From assembly GCA_003245715.1 (NCBI GenBank), contig QKCJ01000045.1:1-52027 (forward strand): a stretch of DNA of 52,027 bases, given 5' to 3'. Source of the stretch: a bacterium (lineage in GTDB: Bacteria > Planctomycetota > SZUA-567). Below, in pieces: positions 7,204 through 16,150 of this stretch (position 1 is the first letter of the stretch; every line of letters begins with the position of its first letter). The notes under the pieces are model-generated. The model ran no database searches, had not been told where the DNA came from, and was given only the letters and a program-made list of their open reading frames with translations. Both the position numbers and the translations under genes were made by a program.

Positions 7204-9030
7204 CTACTCAACGGTCACGCTCTTGGCAAGATTCTTTGGTTTATCCACATCACAGCCACGGGTATCAGCGATATAATATGCCAGCAACTGCAGCGGCACC
7301 GCACAGACAATACTGTTCATTATTCCACTCTCGGCACGGATATAAATAACATCATCCGCAAGCTCGTGGATTGCGTCGTCATCGTGGCTGGCAATGGCAA
7401 TAACCTTGCCGCCGCGTGCCTTTACCTCCTGAATATTGCTGATAACCTTGTCATAGCGCCGTCCCTTTAGCGCGATAAAGAGACACGGCATATTCTCGTC
7501 AATCAGCGCGATCGGCCCGTGCTTCATCTCCGCAGCGTCATAACCTTCCGCATGAATGTAGCTGACTTCCTTGAGTTTGAGCGCACCCTCCATCGCCAGC
7601 GGCCAGCCTGTACCACGTCCTAGGAAGAGAAAGTTACCGGCATTTACATAACGCATCGCAATCTGGCGGATATAATTGGCAGTAGCCAGCACCGCCTCAA
7701 CACGCGGCCCTACCTGCAAAAGGTCCTGACTGCGGCGGCGCAATTCATGCTCGTCAATCGTGCCTCGAACCTGTGCCATATGCAGCGACAGAATATAAAG
7801 ACTGGCAATCATCGCGGTGAAAGCCTTGGTACTTGCAACCCCGATCTCAGGGCCGCAGTGCATATAAAACACACCGTCAGACTCACGCGCAATTGTTGAG
7901 CCGACAGTATTTACAACACTGATAACCTTACAGCCCTTCTCACGCGCACTGCGCACAGCCTGCAGGGTATCCATCGTCTCACCGGATTGAGTAATGGCAA
8001 TAACCAGAACGCTCGGGTCAAGAATCGGATCACGGTAATGAAAATCAGCCGCGTACTCAGCATAACTCGGAATCACCGCCGTACGCTCAATCAGGTTACG
8101 CCCGACCATGCCCGCGTGATATGCCGTTCCCTGCGCAACCAGCACAATCCGGCTAACACCCCTGAAGTACTCGTCATCAATATCAATGCCGGACATGTTT
8201 AGAACCGGCTCACCGTTTTTAGGAAGCAGGATGCGCTGATGAACCAGATCGGTCAGACCCTGGGGCTGCTCATAGATTTCCTTGAGCATGAAATGTTTAT
8301 AGCCGCCCTTCTGGGCCGCTTCCGCACTCCAGTCGATCTCGGTAATATTGTTCTCAATAACCTTGCCGTTTTCACGCACAGTAAGCCCCGTCTTGTCACA
8401 GACCGCAACCTGCCCGTCATCAAGGAAGACCACCTTATTGGTATGCGGCAGAATCGGCACCGCGTCTGACCCGACGACAATCGCCTCATCAGCAACCCCG
8501 ATCGCCAACGGGCTACCCTTACGCGCACAGACCATCCGCTCAGGATTATCCTTGGACATCACGCAAAGCGCGTAAGTACCGTCAAGCCTTGGTAGAACAG
8601 CCTCGACCGCGGCAAGCAGATTACCGGTATAGACACTGGCAATCAGGTGCGCAACAACTTCAGAGTCGGTCTCACTCTTGAATTTGCAGTCGCCAAGTGA
8701 TAAACGCAACTCGGCGAAATTATCGATGATTCCGTTATGAACAAGCACAATTGAGCCGTCCGCAGAGGCGTGGGGGTGGGCGTTTACGTCATTGGGTGCG
8801 CCGTGGGTAGCCCAGCGGGTATGCCCGATAGCCAGCTCAGAGCTTATGCCTTCAGGCAGTTTTTCGCGCAGATCGGCAACGCGCCCTTTGGTCTTTACAA
8901 CTTCAATCCCGCCGTTACTGAAAAATGCCGTACCCGCAGAATCATAACCGCGGTACTCTAGAGTCTCCAACCCGTCAAGGACAGCCGCAACAGCATTGCC
9001 CTTCCCGATAAATCCAACAATTCCACACAT
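7204..9030 (-). CDS. glmS: Glutamine--fructose-6-phosphate aminotransferase
   Basis: GlmS makes glucosamine-6-phosphate from fructose-6-phosphate and glutamine, the first step toward UDP-GlcNAc for peptidoglycan and LPS. The 608 residues are the family length. The N-terminal MCGIVGFIG gives the nucleophile Cys after Met removal, and HTRWATHG and HNGIIDNF belong to the glutaminase half. Two SIS domains follow (about 290-420 and 460-590), with TQSGETMDTLQ and the C-terminal DKPKNLAKSVTVE containing the Schiff-base Lys. It is the last gene of a minus-strand run rsfS, lipoprotein, argC, small membrane protein, glmS. I see no glmS ribozyme in the 54 bases before the start. Confidence 0.97.
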   Translation of the reverse strand: MCGIVGFIGKGNAVAAVLDGLETLEYRGYDSAGTAFFSNGGIEVVKTKGRVADLREKLPEGISSELAIGHTRWATHGAPNDVNAHPHASADGSIVLVHNGIIDNFAELRLSLGDCKFKSETDSEVVAHLIASVYTGNLLAAVEAVLPRLDGTYALCVMSKDNPERMVCARKGSPLAIGVADEAIVVGSDAVPILPHTNKVVFLDDGQVAVCDKTGLTVRENGKVIENNITEIDWSAEAAQKGGYKHFMLKEIYEQPQGLTDLVHQRILLPKNGEPVLNMSGIDIDDEYFRGVSRIVLVAQGTAYHAGMVGRNLIERTAVIPSYAEYAADFHYRDPILDPSVLVIAITQSGETMDTLQAVRSAREKGCKVISVVNTVGSTIARESDGVFYMHCGPEIGVASTKAFTAMIASLYILSLHMAQVRGTIDEHELRRRSQDLLQVGPRVEAVLATANYIRQIAMRYVNAGNFLFLGRGTGWPLAMEGALKLKEVSYIHAEGYDAAEMKHGPIALIDENMPCLFIALKGRRYDKVISNIQEVKARGGKVIAIASHDDDAIHELADDVIYIRAESGIMNSIVCAVPLQLLAYYIADTRGCDVDKPKNLAKSVTVE

Positions 9031-9084
9031 AGTTAATTCCCTGAATTTTCTGTTGCCAGCAAAACCTCTCTGACAGAAAACAAA

Positions 9085-9390
9085 TTAAAAATAACTTTTA
9101 CGTAAAGAGATAAATAAATTCCCGCCCAAGAGCAGTAAGAACGGCGTCAGAAATATTGCAGCCAGATAAAATGCTGCTACCGAATCATCCTCCCCCTTAA
9201 TATGACCACAAAGCACTCTGACAAAACACAAAACATAAAGGATTAACAGAGTCTGCAGAAACTCTGGAGAGCCGCCATGTAGCGGCGTACAACCCAACAC
9301 CAACACCCATGAAGGCAAGCTCAGATAAAATACTATAAACCAGAAATTAAATATTCTTTTTATAATATTTTGTTTCTTCTCATCCCCCAT
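9085..9390 (-). CDS. Small membrane protein of unknown function
   Basis: A 101-residue protein with a charged N terminus (MGDEKKQNIIKR) and three hydrophobic segments, roughly at residues 13-32, 45-60 and 70-92. No family is recognised. ATG 9390 is preferred; GTG at 9396 is the alternative two codons upstream. The ribosome site is weak. It begins 15 bases after the argC stop and ends 54 bases before glmS on the same strand, so it is probably carried in the same transcript. The neighbours give no hint of function. Confidence 0.6.
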   Translation of the reverse strand: MGDEKKQNIIKRIFNFWFIVFYLSLPSWVLVLGCTPLHGGSPEFLQTLLILYVLCFVRVLCGHIKGEDDSVAAFYLAAIFLTPFLLLLGGNLFISLRKSYF

Positions 9391-9405
9391 AGCCACAGCT
9401 TTCTG

Positions 9406-10467
9406 TTACGGATGCGCGCCCGGAGTGTCAAGCCCCATCGTCTCCTCGTAGCCAAACATCACATTAAGATTCTGCAGCGCGCTTCCGGCCTGTCCCTTAA
9501 CGAGATTATCAATATGGCTCACGACCCTAAACACCCCACTGCGCTCATCACAGGCAACGGTTATCAGGCAGCGGTTACTGCCTCGTACCGAACCGGTAGA
9601 CGCGGCTTCAGTAAAATCCTTGACCAGCACAAACGGCTCTTTGTCATACATCGCTTTATACGCCTCAAGCACCTGCGCGTGAGTCACGCCCTCCGGCAGA
9701 CGACCATAAAGACAACTCATAATTCCGCGGCTCATCGGCACAACCTGCGGGGTGAAGGTCAGCTTGATATCCGCGCCGCTAAGCGCACCAAGCTCACGCT
9801 CAACCTCCATTACGTGCTGATGACCGGTCAAGCGATAAGCGTTCATATTGTCATAGCGTTCAGGATAATGGAAGCCCGGCGCAGGTTTCTTTCCTGCACC
9901 TGAGATACCACTCTTGCAGTCGCAGATAATTCCCGCCCTCTCAACCAGCCCGTTCTTCGCAGCCGGAGCCAGTCCTAAAATGCAGCTCATGGCAAAGCAG
10001 CCGGGATTGCCGACAAGATCAGCCTTGGCAATCTCTGCGCGGTGCAGTTCAGTCAGGCCATAGGCGCTGCGCGGAAGAAGTTCAGGCGCTTTATGCACCG
10101 GATCTTTACCGATACGGCTGGCATACTCGGAGTAAAGGTCAGTAGTGTTGAAACGATAATCACCTGAATAATCAAGAACTTTGCGCCCCTTATCAAGCTC
10201 TGCCGCCGCACCGATCTGTCCAACCCCGTCAGGAGTGGAAAAGACCGTAACATCAGCCTCGCAGGACTGCGCTTCATCACTATCCGGCGTCACAATCGGC
10301 AGGTCGCAAAAACCTTCAAGATACGGCCAGACCTCTGAGATCTTCTTGCCCGCATCCTGCGTAGCAATAACACATGAAATCTCAAATCCCGGATGACGGC
10401 AGACCTGCTCAATCATCCCAAGACCACCATAGCCAGTAGCGCCGACAAGTTTAATCTTTGTTGCCAT
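9406..10467 (-). CDS. argC: N-acetyl-gamma-glutamyl-phosphate reductase
   Basis: ArgC reduces N-acetylglutamyl phosphate to the semialdehyde with NADPH, the third step of arginine synthesis. The 353-residue protein opens with the nucleotide-binding VGATGYGGLGMIE. The catalytic Cys157 lies in VGNPGCFAMS, and the conserved GISGAGKKP and GHQHVMEVE segments follow. The C-terminal KGQAGSALQNLN is typical of the family. No other arg gene is nearby, so this enzyme is separated from its pathway partners. It sits 69 bases after the lipoprotein gene on the same strand. Confidence 0.96.
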   Translation of the reverse strand: MATKIKLVGATGYGGLGMIEQVCRHPGFEISCVIATQDAGKKISEVWPYLEGFCDLPIVTPDSDEAQSCEADVTVFSTPDGVGQIGAAAELDKGRKVLDYSGDYRFNTTDLYSEYASRIGKDPVHKAPELLPRSAYGLTELHRAEIAKADLVGNPGCFAMSCILGLAPAAKNGLVERAGIICDCKSGISGAGKKPAPGFHYPERYDNMNAYRLTGHQHVMEVERELGALSGADIKLTFTPQVVPMSRGIMSCLYGRLPEGVTHAQVLEAYKAMYDKEPFVLVKDFTEAASTGSVRGSNRCLITVACDERSGVFRVVSHIDNLVKGQAGSALQNLNVMFGYEETMGLDTPGAHP

Positions 10468-10536
10468 TTTATCTATCCTTGATTAACAGTTTTTATAACT
10501 TGAATATCAACATTCAAACCAACCGCCAACGGCCAG

Positions 10537-11079
10537 CTAGTAATAATTCTTCTTGTTGCCATAGCTTGAATCATTCCACCCGCCACGCAGAAAACCATCC
10601 CTGTCTTCTTTGGGGCGGATTTCCTTGAACTTAATTTTTTCCTGCTTTTTGGGAGGATACTTTTTATTGTACTGCTCCTCAGTTATATACGCCCCAGCCG
10701 GCCACTGGTTCTGCCCCGGAGTCATCCCCATCTCCTCACGCAGGCGCACTACGTCATCAGCCTCATAACCGGTAAAGCCTTCATTAAGCGGCTCATGACG
10801 GTACGGCCCGGTTTCAGGTCCGGACTTTGTTTTCCAGACCGGCACCACAATCGGCACATCAGTATAAACCCACTCACCATTCTCATTACGGTGCAAATCC
10901 GAACGAGTGTATTCATAACGGTAACCATCAGGAGCCTGATGGCCTGTGGTATTGATGCAGCCGCCAAGAAACAATCCCGAAGCAACCATTGTAATTATTG
11001 AAAAGCAACAACAACAGCAGCACCGACAGGCAGCACTGCCCAAAAATTTAACCAGAGTAAAATGGCTGTTATTTTTCAT
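10537..11079 (-). CDS. Lipoprotein with a poly-cysteine signal segment
   Basis: From ATG 11079 the protein has 180 residues. Its signal peptide is odd: after MKNNSHFTLVKFLGSAACR come six consecutive Cys, then FSIITMVASGLFLGGC, whose LGGC is a lipobox for LspA (encoded at 17163-17708). The Cys run is encoded by a TGC/TGT triplet repeat (about 11001-11022). The mature part is hydrophilic and rich in Tyr, Lys and Glu, with no recognised domain. The start overlaps the rsfS stop by 11 bases, with AAGGGTAAGG just upstream, so the two are likely coupled. A longer start further upstream would lie inside rsfS and lose the signal peptide position. Confidence 0.7.
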   Translation of the reverse strand: MKNNSHFTLVKFLGSAACRCCCCCCFSIITMVASGLFLGGCINTTGHQAPDGYRYEYTRSDLHRNENGEWVYTDVPIVVPVWKTKSGPETGPYRHEPLNEGFTGYEADDVVRLREEMGMTPGQNQWPAGAYITEEQYNKKYPPKKQEKIKFKEIRPKEDRDGFLRGGWNDSSYGNKKNYY

Positions 11080-11464
11080 CCTTACCCTTGGAGTTGGTAT
11101 CAAACTCCACCTCTGGCGCATCCGCCCACATCTCTTCAAGTTCGTAAAAATCACGATACTCCGGATCAAACAGATGCAGCACCATATCGCCGTAATCAGC
11201 CAGTACCCAGTTGCCTTCCTGCACTCCACTCTCACCAAGCGGGCGGCACTTTTCCTTGCTCATCTCTTTCTGGATATCCTTGACGATCCCCCGCATCTGC
11301 GGACGGCTGGCAGCAGTGGCAATAATAAAGAAATCCGTATAACCGCAAAGCCCGCGCAGATCAAGGATCTTCACATCTTCAGCACGCTTCTGATAGCAAA
11401 TAGTTGCGATCTTTCTGGCACGGTCAATATAAACCTGTTCAATATCTTTAGTTGTCTTTGTCAT
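11069..11464 (-). CDS. rsfS: Ribosomal silencing factor RsfS
   Basis: RsfS (YbeB/Iojap family) binds L14 of the large subunit and blocks joining of the subunits when nutrients are short. The 131 residues include KILDLRGLCGYTDFFIIAT, the core motif of the family, then GESGVQEGNWVLADYGDMVL and HLFDPEYRDFYELEEMWAD. I start at ATG 11464, which gives family length. The longer frame to 11548 adds an unlikely N-terminal part. The ribosome site is weak (GTTAAG). It is the first gene of the minus-strand group leading to glmS, and the lipoprotein start overlaps its end. Confidence 0.93.
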   Translation of the reverse strand: MTKTTKDIEQVYIDRARKIATICYQKRAEDVKILDLRGLCGYTDFFIIATAASRPQMRGIVKDIQKEMSKEKCRPLGESGVQEGNWVLADYGDMVLHLFDPEYRDFYELEEMWADAPEVEFDTNSKGKDEK

Positions 11465-11728
11465 CTTAACGCAATTTTCTTTCGTTTTCCAGTTCGGACA
11501 TAAAATTTTCCATGCTGCTAATTTTATCCATTTACGCCCCTCATTCAATCACTTTATCGCCGCTAATTTATCCGCTATTCTCCTTGAAAATGACCGGTTT
11601 GCCCTGTTTGTCCCTTTTCCGCTTAAATACACACACATACATTAATTAATTATGATACTTTTAGTGTCATGCCGGGAAAAGTCTTGCCAAAAGCTGAGAT
11701 TAATGTAACATTATCTGATGGAGGAATA

Positions 11729-12178
11729 ATGTTTAAGGTTTCAAGTTACTTATCACCCAGACGGCTGGCGGTTATTGACGCAACAAGCAAGACCGCCGCA
11801 TTCAGGCAGACGCTGGATTTATTCCGCGATTGCCCGTATATACATGATATTGACATATTTGCGACGGAAATTTTCAAGCGTGAGGAAGTACTGGCCACAG
11901 GTATCGGCAACGGTATCGGCGTCCCGCACGTACGAAGCATTCAGGTCCGGGAGCCGGTTGCCGCGCTGACAGTACTGCGCAAACCCGTTGATTACGGCAG
12001 CATGGATGGCAAACCGGTAAATATTATTATCATGATCGGAATGCCTGACGGCGCTAACGAGTTATATCTTAAATATTTATCAAAGATATCGCTTAAATTC
12101 CAGAACGAACAGGTCAGAACCGCCGTTGCCGAGGCAATTAACGTCGAGGATCTCTGCCGCATAATCAGTATGCTCTGA
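11729..12178 (+). CDS. PTS EIIA type-2 domain protein (PtsN-like)
   Basis: A 149-residue single EIIA(Fru/Ntr) domain. The phosphorylatable His lies in GIGNGIGVPHVRS, the family signature, and an ALTVLRKPVDYGSMDGKPVNIIIMIGMP segment follows. Free-standing EIIA proteins usually relay phosphate in regulatory PTS-Ntr systems and do not transport sugar. ATG 11729 is preceded by GGAGGAATA. The gene stands alone, divergent from rsfS, and no HPr or EI gene is in the window. It lies convergent with mnmD with only 20 bases between stops. PtsN-type function is inferred from size and motif. Confidence 0.85.
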   Translation: MFKVSSYLSPRRLAVIDATSKTAAFRQTLDLFRDCPYIHDIDIFATEIFKREEVLATGIGNGIGVPHVRSIQVREPVAALTVLRKPVDYGSMDGKPVNIIIMIGMPDGANELYLKYLSKISLKFQNEQVRTAVAEAINVEDLCRIISML

Positions 12179-12198
12179 AAAAACACCTAAAAAAGCAT

Positions 12199-13047
12199 TT
12201 AGCACAACGAGCAGCTATTTACCGCCTGCAGCATATGCCTTTTATTGCCGAAACCCTCTGTTTTCTCCGCCTGAAACCCGATCCGGGCGAAATTTTCCCG
12301 GACAGCCCTGGCGCAAGAATATGTTGCCGCGGTCGTGGTCGGTACTGCCCGGCTTTTTATCGTGTCAAAGACCAAATCAGACCACATCAGGGGATTACGG
12401 TCAGGGGCAAACCCGTCGAGATACCAGGCATCTACTCTTCCAGGCAATTTATCAAGATTATCCCGAATATCACCAAACCATAACATCAATTTAATACTGT
12501 ATTTTTCAAGGTTAAAACATAAATCATGTTTTCCGGTTTTTTTTTGTTTGTAAGCAGACAGGAATTCACCGGCATATTCAGACAAGTCCGGCCAGTGCGG
12601 GTATATTTTTTCCATTACCGATGCTTCAAGAGGATAAAGTTCAAAGGAGTGATAGATCAGGGTTGGCTGAGAAATTTCTTCTCCAGCGCAAGTTTTTCCA
12701 TGTTCTGATTCAGATTTTAACTCAGCTTTTTTCAGGCTTAAAACACTGTCCCAAAGCTGCATAGTAGTCAGAAAATTACGGCCCGTGCCAAACCCGGCTT
12801 CGGCGATCACAAACTCCCCGCGAGATCTTCCGCCTTCACCATGCTGACACTCAAAGAGACCGGAAAAACGCTGCGGAAGGTTATTTCCACCGAGAAAAAC
12901 ATGCCTGCTCTCGTCAAGCCCGCCTTGAGGCGAGAAATAAAAATCATTGAACTCGCCAGAAACCAGCTTGCCCTCGTCATCAAAGCTGATATCGCCGCAA
13001 CTCTTGTCAGAATCAGAGTTTGCGCCATAATCGAAAGACATTGCCAT
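12199..13047 (-). CDS. mnmD: tRNA mnm5s2U34 methyltransferase (MnmC methyltransferase domain only)
   Basis: The 282 residues match the methyltransferase half of MnmC. FNDFYFSPQGGLDESRHVFL and EAGFGTGRNFLTT form the SAM-binding start, and DAWYLDGFAPDRNPLMW the substrate end. It methylates the aminomethyl group at the wobble uridine of certain tRNAs. The FAD-dependent demodification half of MnmC is absent, so it is of the MnmD type. The ATG shares its A with the TAA stop of gmd (TAATG), giving translational coupling. A second ATG lies six bases on. Confidence 0.88.
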   Translation of the reverse strand: MAMSFDYGANSDSDKSCGDISFDDEGKLVSGEFNDFYFSPQGGLDESRHVFLGGNNLPQRFSGLFECQHGEGGRSRGEFVIAEAGFGTGRNFLTTMQLWDSVLSLKKAELKSESEHGKTCAGEEISQPTLIYHSFELYPLEASVMEKIYPHWPDLSEYAGEFLSAYKQKKTGKHDLCFNLEKYSIKLMLWFGDIRDNLDKLPGRVDAWYLDGFAPDRNPLMWSDLVFDTIKSRAVPTTTAATYSCARAVRENFARIGFQAEKTEGFGNKRHMLQAVNSCSLC

Positions 13048-14126
13048 TACTGCTCGTGTGTCTCATTTTCCATCGAGACCACCGTGTTATCCCAGTGATG
13101 CCAGCCATTTTTAAAGGTTTCGGCGATAATCTTCTTGCCCTCACCGGGACACTCCAGACCGCGCAGCTCAAGGTCGGCGTCCATCATGATCTTGACCAGC
13201 TCAGCATACCTGATTTTCGGAGTCCAGTTGAGGACTTTATTGGCTTTTGACGGATCAGAATGCAGGTAATCCACCTCAGTCGGGCGGAAATATTTCGGGT
13301 CAATCTTGACGTAATCATTATAATCAAGGCCGACATAACCAAACGCCGCCTCAAGAAATTCACGGATTGTGTGCGATTCGCCTGTACCAATGACAAAATC
13401 ATCAGGTTTGTCCTGCTGCATGAGCATCCACATACACTCGACATACTCAGGAGCATACCCCCAGTCACGTTTGGAGTCGAGGTTACCCATATACAAAACT
13501 TTCTGCTGCCCGGCCTTGATGTTGGCGACCGCGCGGGTGATCTTTCTGGTCACAAAGGTCTCGCCGCGACGAGGTGATTCATGATTAAAGAGGATACCGT
13601 TGGAGGCAAACATCCCGTAACCATCGCGGTAATTCTTGGTCACCCAGTAGCCGTAAAGCTTGGCAACGGCATAGGGGCTTTGCGGTTCAAAAGGTGTCAG
13701 CTCGGACTGCGGCGGCTTGGCCGAGCCGAAAAGTTCACTTGTTGAAGCCTGATAAAAGCGGCTCTTAACCCCACTCTGGCGGATCGCTTCGAGGATACGG
13801 ATAACACTCACCCCGGAAGCGTCGGCAGTATACTCAGGCATATCAAAAGATACCCGCACATGGCTCTGCGCGGCAAGATTATAGATTTCATCAGGTTTGA
13901 CATTATAAATAATGCTGGTCAGCCCGTCACCACTGGTTATGTCACCGTAATGGAGAAAGAGACGGGTACTCTCATGCGGGTCGCGGTAGAGGTGGTCGAT
14001 GCGTCTGGTATTAAACGAACTTGAGCGGCGGATAATGCCATGCACTTCATAACCCTTGGCCAGCAGCATTTCTGCCAGATAGGAACCATCCTGTCCGGTG
14101 ATACCGGTAATCAGAGCTTTCTTCAT
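13047..14126 (-). CDS. gmd: GDP-mannose 4,6-dehydratase
   Basis: Gmd converts GDP-mannose to GDP-4-keto-6-deoxymannose, the substrate of the fcl product. The 359 residues are family length. [17 protein letters not shown] is the NADP-binding start, and [15 protein letters not shown] the tetramer and cofactor loop. TSELFG and [10 protein letters not shown] contain the catalytic Thr/Glu and Tyr-Lys. [15 protein letters not shown] and the WTPKI tail also fit. mnmD follows with a one-base overlap. The gene is separated from fcl by 7 kb on the opposite strand, so the two fucose genes do not form an operon here. Confidence 0.96.
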   Translation of the reverse strand: MKKALITGITGQDGSYLAEMLLAKGYEVHGIIRRSSSFNTRRIDHLYRDPHESTRLFLHYGDITSGDGLTSIIYNVKPDEIYNLAAQSHVRVSFDMPEYTADASGVSVIRILEAIRQSGVKSRFYQASTSELFGSAKPPQSELTPFEPQSPYAVAKLYGYWVTKNYRDGYGMFASNGILFNHESPRRGETFVTRKITRAVANIKAGQQKVLYMGNLDSKRDWGYAPEYVECMWMLMQQDKPDDFVIGTGESHTIREFLEAAFGYVGLDYNDYVKIDPKYFRPTEVDYLHSDPSKANKVLNWTPKIRYAELVKIMMDADLELRGLECPGEGKKIIAETFKNGWHHWDNTVVSMENETHEQ

Positions 14127-14323
14127 CTTTAACCCTTATATGTTTATTTAAGATATCAATTTTAGTAATCGCGGGCAGGTAATCAATATTTTTAACAAAA
14201 AATTGCCCCGATTACCTGAAAATTGCTCCGGCAACAGGAATATTTCTGATTATAGCAACCCACACCCGAATATAGCCACAGTTAATTATGTCAATTCCTC
14301 CAACCAGAACAAGTTCTTTATTC

Positions 14324-14352
14324 TTGACAGTATCACGAAAATTGATTCTACT
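14324..14352 (+). promoter_or_regulatory. Promoter of the acetolactate synthase gene
   Basis: TTGACA (14324-14329), 17 bases, then TCTACT (14347-14352). The -35 is consensus and the -10 weak. It lies 40 bases before the start codon. The remainder of 14127-14320 shows no gene. Confidence 0.5.
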
Positions 14353-14392
14353 TTCATAACTTCACACAATTCCTTTTAAGGCAGGAGGAAAT

Positions 14393-16045
14393 ATGGATAA
14401 AAATGAAAAGACAGTGGCGAGGCTTATCGTAAAGTGTCTGGAGCAGGAAGGCGTGGAGTACGTCTTCGGTATCCCCGGCGAAGAAAACATCTATCTCATT
14501 GACGCGTTGCGCGAGTCATCAATAAGGGTAATTATCACCCGCCATGAACAGGGCGCATCCTGTATGGCTGATATTTACGGGCATCTTACCGGCAAAGCCG
14601 GGGTCTGTTTTGCCACACTCGGCCCAGGCGCGCTAAATCTTCCTCTCGGCGTAGCCAATGCCCTGCTTGACCGGCATCCGCTTGTAGCAATCCCCGCACA
14701 GGCCAGCCTCAGCCGGCTGCACAAAGAGTCCCATCAGGTCATCGACCTCGTACAGTCCTTCAAGCCGCTCTGCAAATGGGTCGGCCAGTTGTATAACCCA
14801 AAAAGCGCAACCGAACTCGTCCGCAAAGCCTTCAAGGTCGCCCAGTCAGACCCTCCAGGCCCAACGGCGTTAATAATCCCTGAGGACATTGAGAAAGCAG
14901 AGTTTGATGACACCCCGCTTCAAATTAATGTTCCAACTGAAGAAGCACCAAGCCCCAGACAGCTCCAGCGGGCAGCCGACCTGATTAACAAGGCAGAGAA
15001 CCCCGTTATCCTGGCTGGTGGCGGGGTATACCGTGCCTGCGCGCATGAAGAACTGCAGGAAATGGCGCACAAGCTCAACATCCCGGTAGCGACAACATTC
15101 CTCGGCAAAGGCGCCATGCCCGCGCTTGACCCGCTCTGCATGGGGTCACTCGGTTTCATGGTCAACGACTACAGCAATGTCGGCTTTGATATGGCTGACC
15201 TTGTAATAACTGTCGGTTACGATCTTGTTGAGTATTCACCGGCAAAGTGGAACCGTAACCGTGACAAAACCATAATCCACATCAACCATGAAGTGGCGGA
15301 GGTTGATGGCGCGTATAATGTTTCAGTCGGTATTGAAGGCAATATCAGCCAGACGCTGCAGGAACTTGCGGGGATGGTCAAGACGCGTGTGGGTAAGCTT
15401 GACGAGAGCTGGTTCCGCTTCAAAAAAGCCTGGCTTGACGAGCTTGAAAAAGGAAGCATTGATGACCGCTGCCCGCTCAATCCACGCCGCGTAGTCTCGG
15501 ATATCCGCAAGGTGATGGCTGAGGATGATATTGTAATCTGTGACACCGGTGCGCTTAAAATGTGGATGTCACGCCTTTATGCCTGCCATATCCCGGGAAG
15601 CTTTATTATCTCAAACGGTCTTTCACCAATGGGGTTTGCCCTGCCGGGTGCGCTTGGCGCAAAGCTTGCCCGCCCCAAGAGCAAGGTACTCTCGGTCATG
15701 GGCGACGGATCATTTCTGATGAACAGCCAGGAGATCGAAACGGCGATGCGCGAGAATATCCCCTTTGTCATCCTGATCTGGGTGGATGATGCTTACGGAC
15801 TGATTGAGTGGAAGCAGAATCTTGAATTCGGCCGCAGTTCATACATAAAATTCACTAACCCCGATTTTGTCAAATACGCTGAAAGTTTCGGCGCCAAAGG
15901 CTACAATATCACCTCCGCAGATGAACTTGCTCCGACACTGGAAAAAGCCCTCAATGACGACACAGTCTCAATCATCGCCTGCCCGGTTGACTACTCAGAC
16001 AACAGCAAGCTGACCGATATGCTCAAGGTCTGGACAAATACTTAA
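14393..16045 (+). CDS. ThDP-dependent acetolactate synthase-type enzyme
   Basis: A 550-residue enzyme of the acetohydroxyacid synthase/AlsS group, which joins two pyruvates into acetolactate. The catalytic Glu is in RHEQGASCMAD, and the FATLGPGALNL and PGPTALIIPEDIE segments are typical. The ThDP/Mg motif GDGSFLMNSQE lies near residue 440. An AGGAGG site precedes ATG 14393. No regulatory subunit (ilvN) or ilvC is adjacent, and the sequence resembles the catabolic single-gene forms more than IlvB, so a fermentative or overflow role is possible. A related ThDP enzyme, such as one using another 2-keto acid, cannot be excluded. A terminator separates it from convergent pyrD. Confidence 0.82.
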   Translation: MDKNEKTVARLIVKCLEQEGVEYVFGIPGEENIYLIDALRESSIRVIITRHEQGASCMADIYGHLTGKAGVCFATLGPGALNLPLGVANALLDRHPLVAIPAQASLSRLHKESHQVIDLVQSFKPLCKWVGQLYNPKSATELVRKAFKVAQSDPPGPTALIIPEDIEKAEFDDTPLQINVPTEEAPSPRQLQRAADLINKAENPVILAGGGVYRACAHEELQEMAHKLNIPVATTFLGKGAMPALDPLCMGSLGFMVNDYSNVGFDMADLVITVGYDLVEYSPAKWNRNRDKTIIHINHEVAEVDGAYNVSVGIEGNISQTLQELAGMVKTRVGKLDESWFRFKKAWLDELEKGSIDDRCPLNPRRVVSDIRKVMAEDDIVICDTGALKMWMSRLYACHIPGSFIISNGLSPMGFALPGALGAKLARPKSKVLSVMGDGSFLMNSQEIETAMRENIPFVILIWVDDAYGLIEWKQNLEFGRSSYIKFTNPDFVKYAESFGAKGYNITSADELAPTLEKALNDDTVSIIACPVDYSDNSKLTDMLKVWTNT

Positions 16046-16081
16046 TGGCAAAATAATCACAAATATAACATCTAAAAAAAA

Positions 16082-16124
16082 CAGGCCCCGCATTCAAAAT
16101 TTAATGCAGGGCCTGCTGATATTT
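16082..16124. terminator. Intrinsic terminator between convergent genes
   Basis: CAGGCCC (16082-16088) pairs with GGGCCTG (16109-16115), extended inward by GCATT and AATGC. An A run precedes it, making it usable from the minus side for pyrD. The plus side has a weaker T tract. Confidence 0.75.
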
Positions 16125-16150
16125 TAGAGCTTCGAAATTAAGCTACCATT

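Noticed and set aside
9031..9084. glmS ribozyme before glmS
   Set aside because: The space is only 54 bases and AT-rich, too short for the ribozyme fold, and a coding frame ends at its upstream edge.
9370..9903. Antisense frame across the argC 3' end
   Set aside because: argC is intact and conserved there; the frame has no ribosome site or recognisable domain.
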